Source: Mycolicibacterium anyangense
Lineage (GTDB): Bacteria > Actinomycetota > Actinomycetes > Mycobacteriales > Mycobacteriaceae
Reading direction: 5' to 3'
Length of the DNA stretch: 64,000 nucleotides
Assembly (NCBI RefSeq): GCF_010731855.1
Contig: NZ_AP022620.1
Location: 1,488,001 to 1,552,000, forward strand
Below, piece after piece: positions 41,765-51,206 of the stretch. Below the pieces are notes generated by a model, which was not told the DNA's origin, searched no databases, and saw only the letters and a program-made list of their open reading frames with translations. Position 1 is the stretch's first letter. Every line of letters starts with the position of its first letter. A program made the translations under genes and the position numbers.

Positions 41765-42244
41765 GTGGCGTTGAGCGACGAGGACACCCGATGGCTCGGC
41801 CGCTGTGTCGAACTGGCGCGCACCGCCCTGGACGCCGGTGACGAACCCTTCGGCTCCGTTCTCGTCAGCGCCGACGGGCAGCTGCTGTTCTCTGACCACA
41901 ATCATGTCGCCGGTGGTGACGCCACCGAGCATCCGGAGTTCGCGATCGCCCGCTGGTCGGCGCAGCACCTCTCACCCGAACAGCGGTCGACAGCCACCGT
42001 ATACACCTCCGGTGAGCACTGCCCGATGTGCGCAGCCGCCCACGCGTGGGTTGGGCTGGGCCGCATCGTGTTTGCCGTCTCCGGCAGCCAGCTGGCCCAG
42101 TGGCTCATCGAATGGGGTGCACCGCTTCCTCCGGTGGCGCCGCTCCCGGTCACCGCGGTCGCACCGCACCTGGTGGCCGACGGCCCCGCACCGCAATACC
42201 GCGAGACCATGATGGCTCTCTATGCCGCGAAGTTCCGGCCGTGA
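41765..42244 (+). CDS. nucleoside/nucleobase deaminase (CDA fold)
   Basis: A 159-residue zinc deaminase of the cytidine deaminase-like fold, guanine-deaminase/TadA branch. The zinc/proton-shuttle motif is H-P-E near 56-58 (the usual form is HAE), and the second motif is H-C-P-M-C near 84-88, giving His and two Cys ligands. E-P-F-G-S-V-L-V near 27 is the strand 1 signature of the group. The substrate may be guanine, cytosine or a modified base. Its stop codon overlaps the start of the glycoside hydrolase gene by 4 bases (GTGA), so the two are translationally coupled. Confidence 0.8.
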   Translation: MALSDEDTRWLGRCVELARTALDAGDEPFGSVLVSADGQLLFSDHNHVAGGDATEHPEFAIARWSAQHLSPEQRSTATVYTSGEHCPMCAAAHAWVGLGRIVFAVSGSQLAQWLIEWGAPLPPVAPLPVTAVAPHLVADGPAPQYRETMMALYAAKFRP

Positions 42245-43551
42245 GCGCCCCGGCGTGGGTGCGGCACGCGATCTGGTGGCACGTCTATCCCCTGGGCTTT
42301 GTCGGCGCCTTCCCGGCCGACCCGGCGCCGGGTCCCGAAGAGCACCGGTTGCGCCGCCTGATCGACTGGCTCGACCACGCCGTCGAACTCGGCACGTCGG
42401 GGATCGCGCTGGGCCCGGTCTTCGCCTCCCGCACCCACGGCTACGACACCACCGACCACTACCGCATCGACTCACGCCTGGGTTCCGACGACGACTTCGA
42501 CGCCCTGGTGGCGCAGGCGCACCAACGCGGGCTGCGGGTGTTGCTCGACGGCGTGTTCAACCATGTGGGAACGGATTTCGAGCGCTACCGCGCGGCCATG
42601 GCGGGTGACGGCGACGCGGCGGGCTGGTTTCGCGGCCGGCCCGGGCGGTTCCACACCTTCGAAGGACACGGGGACCTCATCACCCTCAACCACCGCAGCC
42701 CCGCAGTCGTGGACTACGTCGTGGATGTGATGGACCACTGGCTGGGCCGCGGCGCCGACGGCTGGCGCCTGGACGCCGCCTACGCGGTGCCCGAGTCGTT
42801 CTGGGCCAGCGTGTTGCCGCGGGTACGCGAACACCATCCCGACGCGTGGTTCGTCGCCGAGGTCATCCATGGCGACTACGTCGGATTCGTCGACGGATCC
42901 GGGGTGGACTCGGTGACGCAGTACGAACTGTGGAAGGCCGTGTGGAGCAGCCTCAATGATGGCAACTTCCACGAACTGGACTGGGCGCTACAGCGCCACA
43001 ACGACTTTCTGGCCCGGTTCACGCCACAGACCTTCGTCGGCAACCACGACGTGACCCGGATCGCCAGTCAGCTCGATCGCGCCGAGCACGTGGCCCACGC
43101 ACTGGTCCTGCTGTTCACCATCGGTGGCGTGCCGACCATCTACGCCGGTGACGAGCTCGGCTATCGAGGCGTCAAGGAAGAGCGGGCCGGCGGTGACGAC
43201 GCCGTGCGCCCCGAATTCGACTCGCCCCCAACGGTTCTCGATGACAACGGCCGGGCCACACTGAATCTGCATCAGTACCTGATCGGCCTGCGGCGCCGCA
43301 ATCCATGGCTGCACGAGGCCACCACCCGAGCGCTGCAGCTGGAAAACCGTTGCTATGCCTACGAAACCCGCAGCGGTGACGATGCCCTGATCGTTGCACT
43401 CAACGTCGACGACACACCCATGCACGTCCCGGTCACCGGACTGACCGGGCGCCAGGCCCGGCTGGTCGGCGGCACCGGCGCTCCGCCGGACGATCTGGTC
43501 AGCGAGGTCGTCGTTGCACCGCAGGGCTGGCTGGTGCTGCGCCCCGAGTGA
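42241..43551 (+). CDS. glycoside hydrolase family 13 (alpha-amylase-like)
   Basis: A 436-residue GH13 enzyme. The catalytic triad is in D-G-W-R-L-D-A-A-Y near 175-183 (nucleophile Asp), F-V-A-E-V near 205 (acid/base Glu) and F-V-G-N-H-D-V near 265 (transition-state Asp). Opening W-W-H-V-Y-P-L-G-F and D-G-V-F-N-H-V near 105 are also typical. It is shorter than usual amylases but all active-site residues are present. Likely acts on an alpha-1,4-glucan, maltose- or trehalose-type sugar in the cytosol (no signal peptide). GTG start with a 4-base overlap to the deaminase, an unusual functional pairing. Confidence 0.87.
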   Translation: MSAPAWVRHAIWWHVYPLGFVGAFPADPAPGPEEHRLRRLIDWLDHAVELGTSGIALGPVFASRTHGYDTTDHYRIDSRLGSDDDFDALVAQAHQRGLRVLLDGVFNHVGTDFERYRAAMAGDGDAAGWFRGRPGRFHTFEGHGDLITLNHRSPAVVDYVVDVMDHWLGRGADGWRLDAAYAVPESFWASVLPRVREHHPDAWFVAEVIHGDYVGFVDGSGVDSVTQYELWKAVWSSLNDGNFHELDWALQRHNDFLARFTPQTFVGNHDVTRIASQLDRAEHVAHALVLLFTIGGVPTIYAGDELGYRGVKEERAGGDDAVRPEFDSPPTVLDDNGRATLNLHQYLIGLRRRNPWLHEATTRALQLENRCYAYETRSGDDALIVALNVDDTPMHVPVTGLTGRQARLVGGTGAPPDDLVSEVVVAPQGWLVLRPE

Positions 43552-44839
<1,288 letters not shown>

Positions 44840-44855
44840 TCCCGACACCCACAAC

Positions 44856-44899
44856 AGCGAGCCTGTCGCCCCTTCGGCGGCAGGCTCGCTGCTCTGTTT
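44856..44899 (+). terminator. strong terminator after fbpC
   Basis: A 15-bp stem AGCGAGCCTGTCGCC/GGCGGCAGGCTCGCT (one T-G wobble) with loop CCTTC, then GCTCTGTTT. It starts 16 bases past the fbpC stop and has a short U-rich tail, the most canonical rho-independent terminator in the window. Confidence 0.75.
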
Positions 44900-44953
44900 C
44901 GGCCGTCCACCGTCAGCGAACGCACCGTCGGGAACATTCGAACCGCGACCAAG

Positions 44954-44974
44954 GTTGAGCCCTTCAGACTGAAC
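44954..44974 (+). promoter_or_regulatory. HAIR-like (HspR) inverted repeat upstream of lon
   Basis: GTTGAGC, 7 bases, ACTGAAC matches 10 of 14 arm positions of the HspR site CTTGAGT-N7-ACTCAAG. It ends 12 bases before the lon ATG, just before the Shine-Dalgarno GGAGG. In Streptomyces lon is repressed by HspR through such an element. Confidence 0.45.
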
Positions 44975-44986
44975 TTTGGAGGACTG

Positions 44987-47308
44987 ATGGCTGAAGCCAC
45001 ATCTGTGCCCGTCCTGTTTCTGAGTGACCCGATCGTGCTGCCCGGCATGGTCGTGCCGATCTCGCTGGACGACCCCGCCCGCGCCGCGGTCGACGCCGCC
45101 CGAGCCAGCGATTCCGGCACCCTGCTGATCGCACCCCGACTCGACGACCGCTATCCCACCCACGGGGTGATCGCGTCGATCGTGCAGGTCGGCCGCATTC
45201 CCGGCGGCGGCACCGCCGCCGTGGTCCGCGGCGAACACCGGGCCCACATCGGTTCGGGAACCACCGGCCCGGGTGCCGCGCTCTGGGTCGAGGTGCAGGA
45301 AGTGACCGAACCCGACCCGACCGACGACACCAAGGCGCTGGCCGCCGAATACAAGAAACTCGTCGTGGCCCTGCTGCAGCGCCGCGAGGCCTGGCAGCTG
45401 GTGGACGCGGTCAACAAGTTGACCGACCCGTCGGCCCTGGCTGACACCGCCGGGTACGCCTCGTACCTGACCGACGTGCAGAAGCGCCAGCTGCTGGAGA
45501 CCGAGAGCGTCGACGAGCGCCTGCAGGTGCTGATCGACTGGACCGCCGAGCACCTCGCCGAAGTCGAGGTGAGCGACAAGATCTCCCAGGATGTCCGCGA
45601 GGGCATGGAGAAGACCCAGAAGGAATTCCTGCTGCGCCAACAGCTCAACGCCATCCGCAAGGAACTCGGCGAGGACGAGCCGGAAGGGTCAGATGACTAC
45701 CGCGCCCGCATCGAAGCCGCCGACCTTCCCGAGAAGGTCCGCGAAGCCGCGCTGCGCGAAGTCGGCAAGCTGGAGCGCTCCAGCGAGCAGAGCCCCGAGG
45801 GCGGCTGGATCCGCACCTGGCTGGACACCGTCCTGGACCTGCCGTGGAACGTCACCACCGAGGACTCGACCGACCTGGCGGCGGCCCGGCAGATCCTGGA
45901 CGCCGACCACCACGGACTCGACGACGTCAAGGACCGCATCGTGGAATACCTGGCGGTGCGGGCACGTCGCGCCCAACGTGGCCTTCAGGTCGTCGGTGGA
46001 CGCGGCTCCGGTGCGGTGATGGTGCTGGCCGGCCCGCCAGGGGTGGGCAAGACCTCGCTGGGTGAGTCGGTGGCGCGCGCGCTGGGCCGCACGTTCGTGC
46101 GCGTCGCGCTCGGCGGTGTGCGCGACGAGGCCGAGATCCGGGGTCACCGGCGCACCTACGTCGGCGCCCTGCCTGGCCGCATCGTGCGGGCGATCGGTGA
46201 GGCCGGCTCGATGAACCCCGTCGTGCTGCTCGACGAGATCGACAAGGTGGGCTCGGACTACCGGGGTGACCCGAGCGCGGCGCTGCTGGAGGTCCTGGAC
46301 CCCGCGCAGAACCACACCTTCCGCGATCACTATTTGGACTTGGACCTGGACCTGTCCGACGTGGTGTTCCTGGCCACCGCCAACGTGATCGAGAACATTC
46401 CGTCGGCACTGCTGGACCGCATGGAGCTGGTTGCGATCGACGGATACACCGAGGACGACAAGGTGGCGATCGCCCGCGACTACCTGCTGCCCCGGCAGCG
46501 GGAACGTGCCGCCCTGACCGCCGAAGAGGTGACGGTCACCGACGACGCGCTGCGCAAGATCGCCGCCGACTACACCCGGGAACCCGGGGTGCGGCAGTTC
46601 GAGCGGCTGCTGGCCAAGGCGATGCGCAAGGTGACCACGAAGCTGGACTCCCGTGAGGCGCCCATCGTGGTGGACGAGCCGGATCTGGTCGAGTACCTGG
46701 GCCGGCCGCGGTTCACCCCCGAGTCGGCAGAGCGCACCGCGGTGCCCGGCGTGGCGACCGGCCTGGCCGTCACCGGCCTGGGCGGTGACGTGCTGTACAT
46801 CGAGGCGGGTTCGACCGATGGTGAGCCGAGTCTGCAGCTGACCGGTCAGCTGGGTGACGTGATGAAGGAATCGGCGCAGATCGCGCTGTCCTACGTCCGC
46901 AGCCACGCCGCGCAACTGGGCGTCGATCCGAAGGCGCTGGACCGCAAGATCCACGTGCACGTGCCCGCGGGCGCGGTGCCCAAGGATGGCCCGTCGGCCG
47001 GTGTCACCATGGTGACCGCGCTGGTCTCGATGGCCACCGGACGGCAGGTGCGCTCGGATGTGGGCATGACCGGTGAAGTCACCCTCAACGGCCGGGTGCT
47101 GCCGATCGGCGGGGTCAAGCAGAAGCTACTGGCGGCCCAACGTGCTGGTCTGGCAACAGTTTTCATCCCGGCCCGCAATGAGCCCGATCTGGATGACGTG
47201 CCGGCCGAGGTGCTTGCCGCACTAGACGTGAAGCCGATGACCGACGTCGCCGAGATCGTCGCGCTCGCGCTGGAACCGGCGGGCCATACGGTCAGCTCGG
47301 CAGCCTGA
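44987..47308 (+). CDS. lon: ATP-dependent protease Lon
   Basis: A 773-residue Lon protease, cytosolic, hexameric, degrading misfolded and short-lived proteins. The N-terminal LON substrate domain (1-200) is followed by the AAA+ module with Walker [10 protein letters not shown] near 346 and Walker [10 protein letters not shown] near 412, then the protease domain with Ser670 in D-G-P-S-A-G and Lys713 in V-K-Q-K. This complete dyad and length are normal for bacterial Lon. M. tuberculosis lacks lon; M. smegmatis has it. GGAGGACTG stands before the ATG and a HAIR-like repeat is just upstream. Confidence 0.95.
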   Translation: MAEATSVPVLFLSDPIVLPGMVVPISLDDPARAAVDAARASDSGTLLIAPRLDDRYPTHGVIASIVQVGRIPGGGTAAVVRGEHRAHIGSGTTGPGAALWVEVQEVTEPDPTDDTKALAAEYKKLVVALLQRREAWQLVDAVNKLTDPSALADTAGYASYLTDVQKRQLLETESVDERLQVLIDWTAEHLAEVEVSDKISQDVREGMEKTQKEFLLRQQLNAIRKELGEDEPEGSDDYRARIEAADLPEKVREAALREVGKLERSSEQSPEGGWIRTWLDTVLDLPWNVTTEDSTDLAAARQILDADHHGLDDVKDRIVEYLAVRARRAQRGLQVVGGRGSGAVMVLAGPPGVGKTSLGESVARALGRTFVRVALGGVRDEAEIRGHRRTYVGALPGRIVRAIGEAGSMNPVVLLDEIDKVGSDYRGDPSAALLEVLDPAQNHTFRDHYLDLDLDLSDVVFLATANVIENIPSALLDRMELVAIDGYTEDDKVAIARDYLLPRQRERAALTAEEVTVTDDALRKIAADYTREPGVRQFERLLAKAMRKVTTKLDSREAPIVVDEPDLVEYLGRPRFTPESAERTAVPGVATGLAVTGLGGDVLYIEAGSTDGEPSLQLTGQLGDVMKESAQIALSYVRSHAAQLGVDPKALDRKIHVHVPAGAVPKDGPSAGVTMVTALVSMATGRQVRSDVGMTGEVTLNGRVLPIGGVKQKLLAAQRAGLATVFIPARNEPDLDDVPAEVLAALDVKPMTDVAEIVALALEPAGHTVSSAA

Positions 47309-47332
47309 TATCGCCCCGGCGCCGGGGCGATA
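47309..47332 (+). terminator. 24-nt perfect palindrome directly after lon
   Basis: TATCGCCCCGGC and its exact reverse complement, with no spacer. It begins at the base after the lon TGA. As RNA it would form a stem with a GGCGCC tip and no U-tract, like other mycobacterial terminators. The next gene starts 41 bases later, so some read-through or attenuation is possible. Confidence 0.6.
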
Positions 47333-47372
47333 GGGCGGTTGGCCGGCCGGTGAGCGGGTAACCCCTGCTGCG

Positions 47373-48116
47373 ATGGCCACTTCCGAGGCAGAGGTGCGGA
47401 TCGGCACGTCGGGTTGGTCCTATGCCCACTGGGACGGTGTGCTCTACCGGCCGGGCCTGCCGGCGGCCAAGCGGCTCGGCCGGTATGCCGAAGTCTTCGA
47501 CACCGTGGAACTCAACGCCAGCTTTTACCGTTGGCCCCGCGATGCGACCTTCGAGGGCTGGCATCGGCGGCTGCCCGATGGCTTCACGATGTCGGTCAAG
47601 GTGCATCGCGGGCTGAGCCACTTCCGCCGGCTGCTGTCACCCGAGCCGTGGGCCGACCGGATCGAACGCTGCCAGCGCGCGCTGGGCGCCACCCGGGAAG
47701 CGGTCCTCGTTCAGCTGCACCCCGACCTGCAACGCGACGACACCCGGCTGGAGGATTTCCTGCGCCTGATTCCCGACTGGATCACCGTGGCCATCGAAGC
47801 GCGGCACCCCTCGTGGAACGATCCGCACGTCTACGACATCCTCGAACGTCACCACGCCGCCTACGTGGTGACCAGCGGGCCGGGAATGGGCTGCAACCTC
47901 TGTGCCACAAGCGATGTCGTGTACGTCCGCATGCACGGCCCGGACACCGCACCGCTGTACGCGGGCAGCTACACCAGCGCCGACCTGCGATGGTGGGCGC
48001 AGCGCATCCGGGAATGGCAGCAGCAGGGCCGCCGGGTGCTGACCTATTTCAACAACGACGGCAGCGGCCACGCGGTGCGCAATGCGCTCGAGTTGCGGGA
48101 CCTGCTGGGCGCCTGA
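47373..48116 (+). CDS. DUF72 (YecE-type) protein
   Basis: A 247-residue TIM-barrel-like protein of the DUF72 family. Hallmarks: I-G-T-S-G-W-S-Y near 10, F-D-T-V-E-L-N-A-S-F-Y near 42, then V-Q-L-H-P near 112 (family: L-x-Q-x-P), A-I-E-A-R-H-P-S-W near 138 and Y-V-R-M-H-G near 188. F-N-N-D-G-S-G-H-A near 228 is the conserved end. The biochemical role is unknown; a fold similarity to endonuclease IV-type or sugar isomerase barrels has been noted for the family. It lies after lon's palindromic terminator and convergent with the SHOCT gene. Confidence 0.8.
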   Translation: MATSEAEVRIGTSGWSYAHWDGVLYRPGLPAAKRLGRYAEVFDTVELNASFYRWPRDATFEGWHRRLPDGFTMSVKVHRGLSHFRRLLSPEPWADRIERCQRALGATREAVLVQLHPDLQRDDTRLEDFLRLIPDWITVAIEARHPSWNDPHVYDILERHHAAYVVTSGPGMGCNLCATSDVVYVRMHGPDTAPLYAGSYTSADLRWWAQRIREWQQQGRRVLTYFNNDGSGHAVRNALELRDLLGA

Positions 48117-48121
48117 GAATC

Positions 48122-48859
48122 TCAGGACTCCAGCAGCTGCTTCTTGGCGGCGCTGAACTCGGCGTCGGTGATGTCGCCGCGATCGCGCATGATGACGAGC
48201 CTGCGCAGCATGTCGGCAGCCTGGGCGCCGAGGTCCTCCGGCACCGGGGCGCCCCGCACGATCTGCTCGTCGGGCACCGGTTCGATGTGGTCGGGGTCTG
48301 CCGGGTCGACGAGCACCGCCAGCCTGTCCCCCGGTTCGGGAACCTCACCAACGGCGAACGTACCCGTCATCCGTGCCTCGTACGGCGAGGCGCCAGCGGG
48401 CGGTTGCACCCGCACCCGCACCGACCGGCGAGCGGTGTCCTTGGTAACGACCGCGTTGAGCGCCGGACGGATGACGTCGAGCACCTCGGCCCACGCCAGG
48501 ACGCCGGCCTCCCGCAGCCGGTCGACGCGATAGACCGCGGCCGTCAGCCAGACCCCGTACGCCCCGACGACCGCACCGGATACGGCGACGCCCCAGCCGG
48601 TGAACGGGGCGGCCCAGTCGGCCAGCCACGGCACGGTCGAGGCGATCAGCCAGCCCAGCAGGACCGGCCTGGTGCAGCGCCGCGAGATCTGCAGGAACAC
48701 CAGGAACTGGGCGATGTAGCCGACCAACCAGACCCCCAGGGCCCAGCCCTTCTGGGACGTCTGGGTGGCTTCGGCCAACAGGTGCGCGGCCACCACGGCG
48801 GGTGCGACGACCAAGACACACCACAGTGCCGAGAGCACCGCAATGACGCGCCAGATCAT
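48122..48859 (-). CDS. four-helix membrane protein with C-terminal SHOCT domain
   Basis: A 245-residue protein. Hydrophobic helices lie near 5-28, 42-60, 65-85 and 90-112. After a beta-rich region (V-R-V-R-V-Q-P-P near 150, T-G-T-F-A-V-G-E-V-P near 168), the last 35 residues form a SHOCT-like short helical pair (L-V-I-M-R-D-R-G-D-I-T-D-A-E-F-S-A-A-K-K-Q-L-L). SHOCT domains are oligomerisation or docking modules. The start ATG overlaps by 4 bases with the stop of the Rossmann/PEP-mobile fusion gene, so the two are coupled, suggesting that this membrane protein anchors or senses for that enzyme. Confidence 0.7.
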   Translation of the reverse strand: MIWRVIAVLSALWCVLVVAPAVVAAHLLAEATQTSQKGWALGVWLVGYIAQFLVFLQISRRCTRPVLLGWLIASTVPWLADWAAPFTGWGVAVSGAVVGAYGVWLTAAVYRVDRLREAGVLAWAEVLDVIRPALNAVVTKDTARRSVRVRVQPPAGASPYEARMTGTFAVGEVPEPGDRLAVLVDPADPDHIEPVPDEQIVRGAPVPEDLGAQAADMLRRLVIMRDRGDITDAEFSAAKKQLLES

Positions 48860-51132
48860 CGGGCCACGGTACACAGTTCGGTGACGGACCCCGAATCGGC
48901 CAGCACCGCGACCGTTCCCGCGGCGGCGTCGACCCGCACGCGGGTACCGGTCACCAGCCGGGCCGTCGCCTCCGGCACACCGGTCAACACCGGGATACCG
49001 AGTTCACCCGGATCGCTCAGCGTCACCCCGTCCTCGATGATCAGCGCCCCCGGCGTGCCGAACAGCACGAGAGACTCCACATCGGCCGTCGCGACCACGG
49101 CGATGTCAGCGGGCCCCAGCCCGGCATCCGTGGCCGAACCCACCACCCGGACCGTCCCCTCCACCGTGCCCGCCCCGATGCCTGAACCGTGCAGCGGCTC
49201 CCCGGCTCCCACGGCAGCGGCCACCGGCTGCGGCGCCCACGCACCGTCGATCACCCGCGGTGGCCGTACCGCCCGTAGTCGCTCACGTTCGGCGGCACGA
49301 CGGGTGATCCGCAGCCGGGCGTCGGACGGCATGACGAGCGCTTCTTCGAGGGTGAGCAGGAAGATGTCGTCGATCTCGGCCATCTTGTCGGCTGCGACCC
49401 ACCGTCTCGCCAATTCCCTGATGGCTGTGCGCATCTGGTGGGTGAAGCGCAGCAGGCAGTCATAGGCCAGCAGGGAGTAGGGCTGCGCGGTGTCGGGCTG
49501 TGCGTTCCATGAGCGCTGCCGCGCCCGTTCGCCGGCAGCGATCAGAGCCTCGGGACGGTCACCCGCAACCGACGCCGCGAGTTCGACACCGCCGGGGCCG
49601 CGATGTCCGAGATGGGCGACGACAGTGTCGAAGGCCGTCGCGACCATCGGCGCCGCGGCCCGGACGGCGGCGAGGTCGCCGGCGTTCAACGAGTCCTGGA
49701 TGTAGGGATGGGCACGCAGCACACTGGCCAGTGCGGCTAGCTCCGAGTCGACCTGGGTTGCGTGGCGGCGGCCGGCGGTCAGCTGCCCGGGGGCCAGCTC
49801 GGCGAGTAGCCACGCCTGGGCAGCCAGCGTCCATCCCTCGTGAATGCGGTTGCACAACAGCCGGATACGGCCGTCTAGCTGTGCCTGGCTCATCGCGCTC
49901 AGCGCTTCGGCGTCGCGATACTCGGCCTCGGCCGCGTCGGCGTAAGACTCGACGTGGCGGCCGAGCATCCTGGCCCCGGTGATGATCCGCGTCATCGACA
50001 GCGGACGGCGCCGCAGCAGCCGACGCTGCGGCGACACCGGAGACATCCCGGCGGCGGCGCACAGTCGGGCGCCCACTTCGGCAGCGCGCCCGGGCAGTCG
50101 CGGAGCCGCCGCGGCGATCACCGAGGCACCCAGGTACACCCGGTGCCCGAAGAGCGCGACCAGCCTGTCGTGCCATTCCGCGGCGACAGATTCCGGGATG
50201 TCGAGAAGGTCGCCGAGCGCGCCGGCGGCGACCCGCACGCCGGGAAGGTGCAGATCCAGCGACATGGGTGTCAACGGTCCGCACTGCGTCTCGGCAAACG
50301 GACTGGCGACGAACACCGGGAAGCGGTGGTCGATGTGGTCGTCGAACTCGGCCTCGACACCGTTGGGCGCCCGGCATACCGGAGCGACGGGCATCGCGAT
50401 CCGTCCGGCAACGGCCACCGCTCCCACCGGTGACAGTCTGCGGCCCTGCAGCCCCCGCGCGGTGTCCAGGACTGCTTCGGTTGCGTTCCAGGCACATTCG
50501 AACTTCCATTCGTCACACAGCGCGGTGACGTCCAGCTCGGGGATTCGCGACGGCCAGGCGTCCGCAGGGCGCGCCTTCGGCCGTGGGTCCACCCGGGAGA
50601 GCACCTGCTGCGCGGAGACCACCGCGGCGGCGTCCGGTGTCGCGAGATCGACGGTCCCGGTTCGCTCACAGGCCACTGCGGCCAGCAGGAACCGGATCAC
50701 ATCGTCGAGATGGATGACGGGCATGGACCCCGACGTGGGTGCAGTCAAGATCGCCGCCACCGACCGGCACACCGCGGCGTCGACCTGTCTGCCCAGCGGC
50801 GCGGCGAGTCGCACGATCAGGTTCGGCGCCCAGCCGGTGCGTACGAGTTCTTCGGCCTGGCTCCATCGCGCGGGTTCCAGCGCCGACAGCGACGGGAAGA
50901 CCACCCTCGCGCCACCGCGGGCCGCGGCGTCACACACCCGCACCACATCGGCCGCCGGAACACCGGCGTCGGGACCGGGTAACAGCAGCACGGTGTCGGC
51001 CTCCGCGGCCAGCCGATAGAGGTCGCGGTGGCCACAATCGGGGATTCCCGTGACGTCGTGTCCGGCTGCCAGCAAGCTCTGGGTGACCGCACGGCCAAGC
51101 CCACTGGTGACCTCTGTGAGCAAGATCCGCAT
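48856..51132 (-). CDS. Rossmann (atypical SDR) fused to PEP-synthase-like mobile domain
   Basis: A 758-residue fusion. Residues 1-230 are an NAD(P)-binding Rossmann domain of the atypical SDR/NmrA kind: R-I-L-L-T-E-V-T-S-G-L-G-R-A-V at the start and V-I-H-L-D-D-V near 180. Residues 270-640 are mainly helical and unrecognised. Residues 655-740 resemble the phosphohistidine swivelling domain of PEP-utilising enzymes, ending D-G-V-T-L-S-D-P-G-E-L-G-I-P-V-L-T-G. The family pattern is S-H-A-A-I-V-A-R-E; here S is followed by D-P-G, so the phosphate-carrying His is gone, and no ATP-grasp domain is visible. The role is unknown; it may match M. tuberculosis Rv1868 by position (inference). ATG at 51132 begins the Rossmann fold. 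Confidence 0.72.
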   Translation of the reverse strand: MRILLTEVTSGLGRAVTQSLLAAGHDVTGIPDCGHRDLYRLAAEADTVLLLPGPDAGVPAADVVRVCDAAARGGARVVFPSLSALEPARWSQAEELVRTGWAPNLIVRLAAPLGRQVDAAVCRSVAAILTAPTSGSMPVIHLDDVIRFLLAAVACERTGTVDLATPDAAAVVSAQQVLSRVDPRPKARPADAWPSRIPELDVTALCDEWKFECAWNATEAVLDTARGLQGRRLSPVGAVAVAGRIAMPVAPVCRAPNGVEAEFDDHIDHRFPVFVASPFAETQCGPLTPMSLDLHLPGVRVAAGALGDLLDIPESVAAEWHDRLVALFGHRVYLGASVIAAAAPRLPGRAAEVGARLCAAAGMSPVSPQRRLLRRRPLSMTRIITGARMLGRHVESYADAAEAEYRDAEALSAMSQAQLDGRIRLLCNRIHEGWTLAAQAWLLAELAPGQLTAGRRHATQVDSELAALASVLRAHPYIQDSLNAGDLAAVRAAAPMVATAFDTVVAHLGHRGPGGVELAASVAGDRPEALIAAGERARQRSWNAQPDTAQPYSLLAYDCLLRFTHQMRTAIRELARRWVAADKMAEIDDIFLLTLEEALVMPSDARLRITRRAAERERLRAVRPPRVIDGAWAPQPVAAAVGAGEPLHGSGIGAGTVEGTVRVVGSATDAGLGPADIAVVATADVESLVLFGTPGALIIEDGVTLSDPGELGIPVLTGVPEATARLVTGTRVRVDAAAGTVAVLADSGSVTELCTVAR

Positions 51133-51206
51133 ACCAGGCCCTACTTCCCCCGTGCGCTGCGACGAGCTTATGGGAGCTGCGGGCAAAATTTTGCGGCTTT
51201 GCGCCG

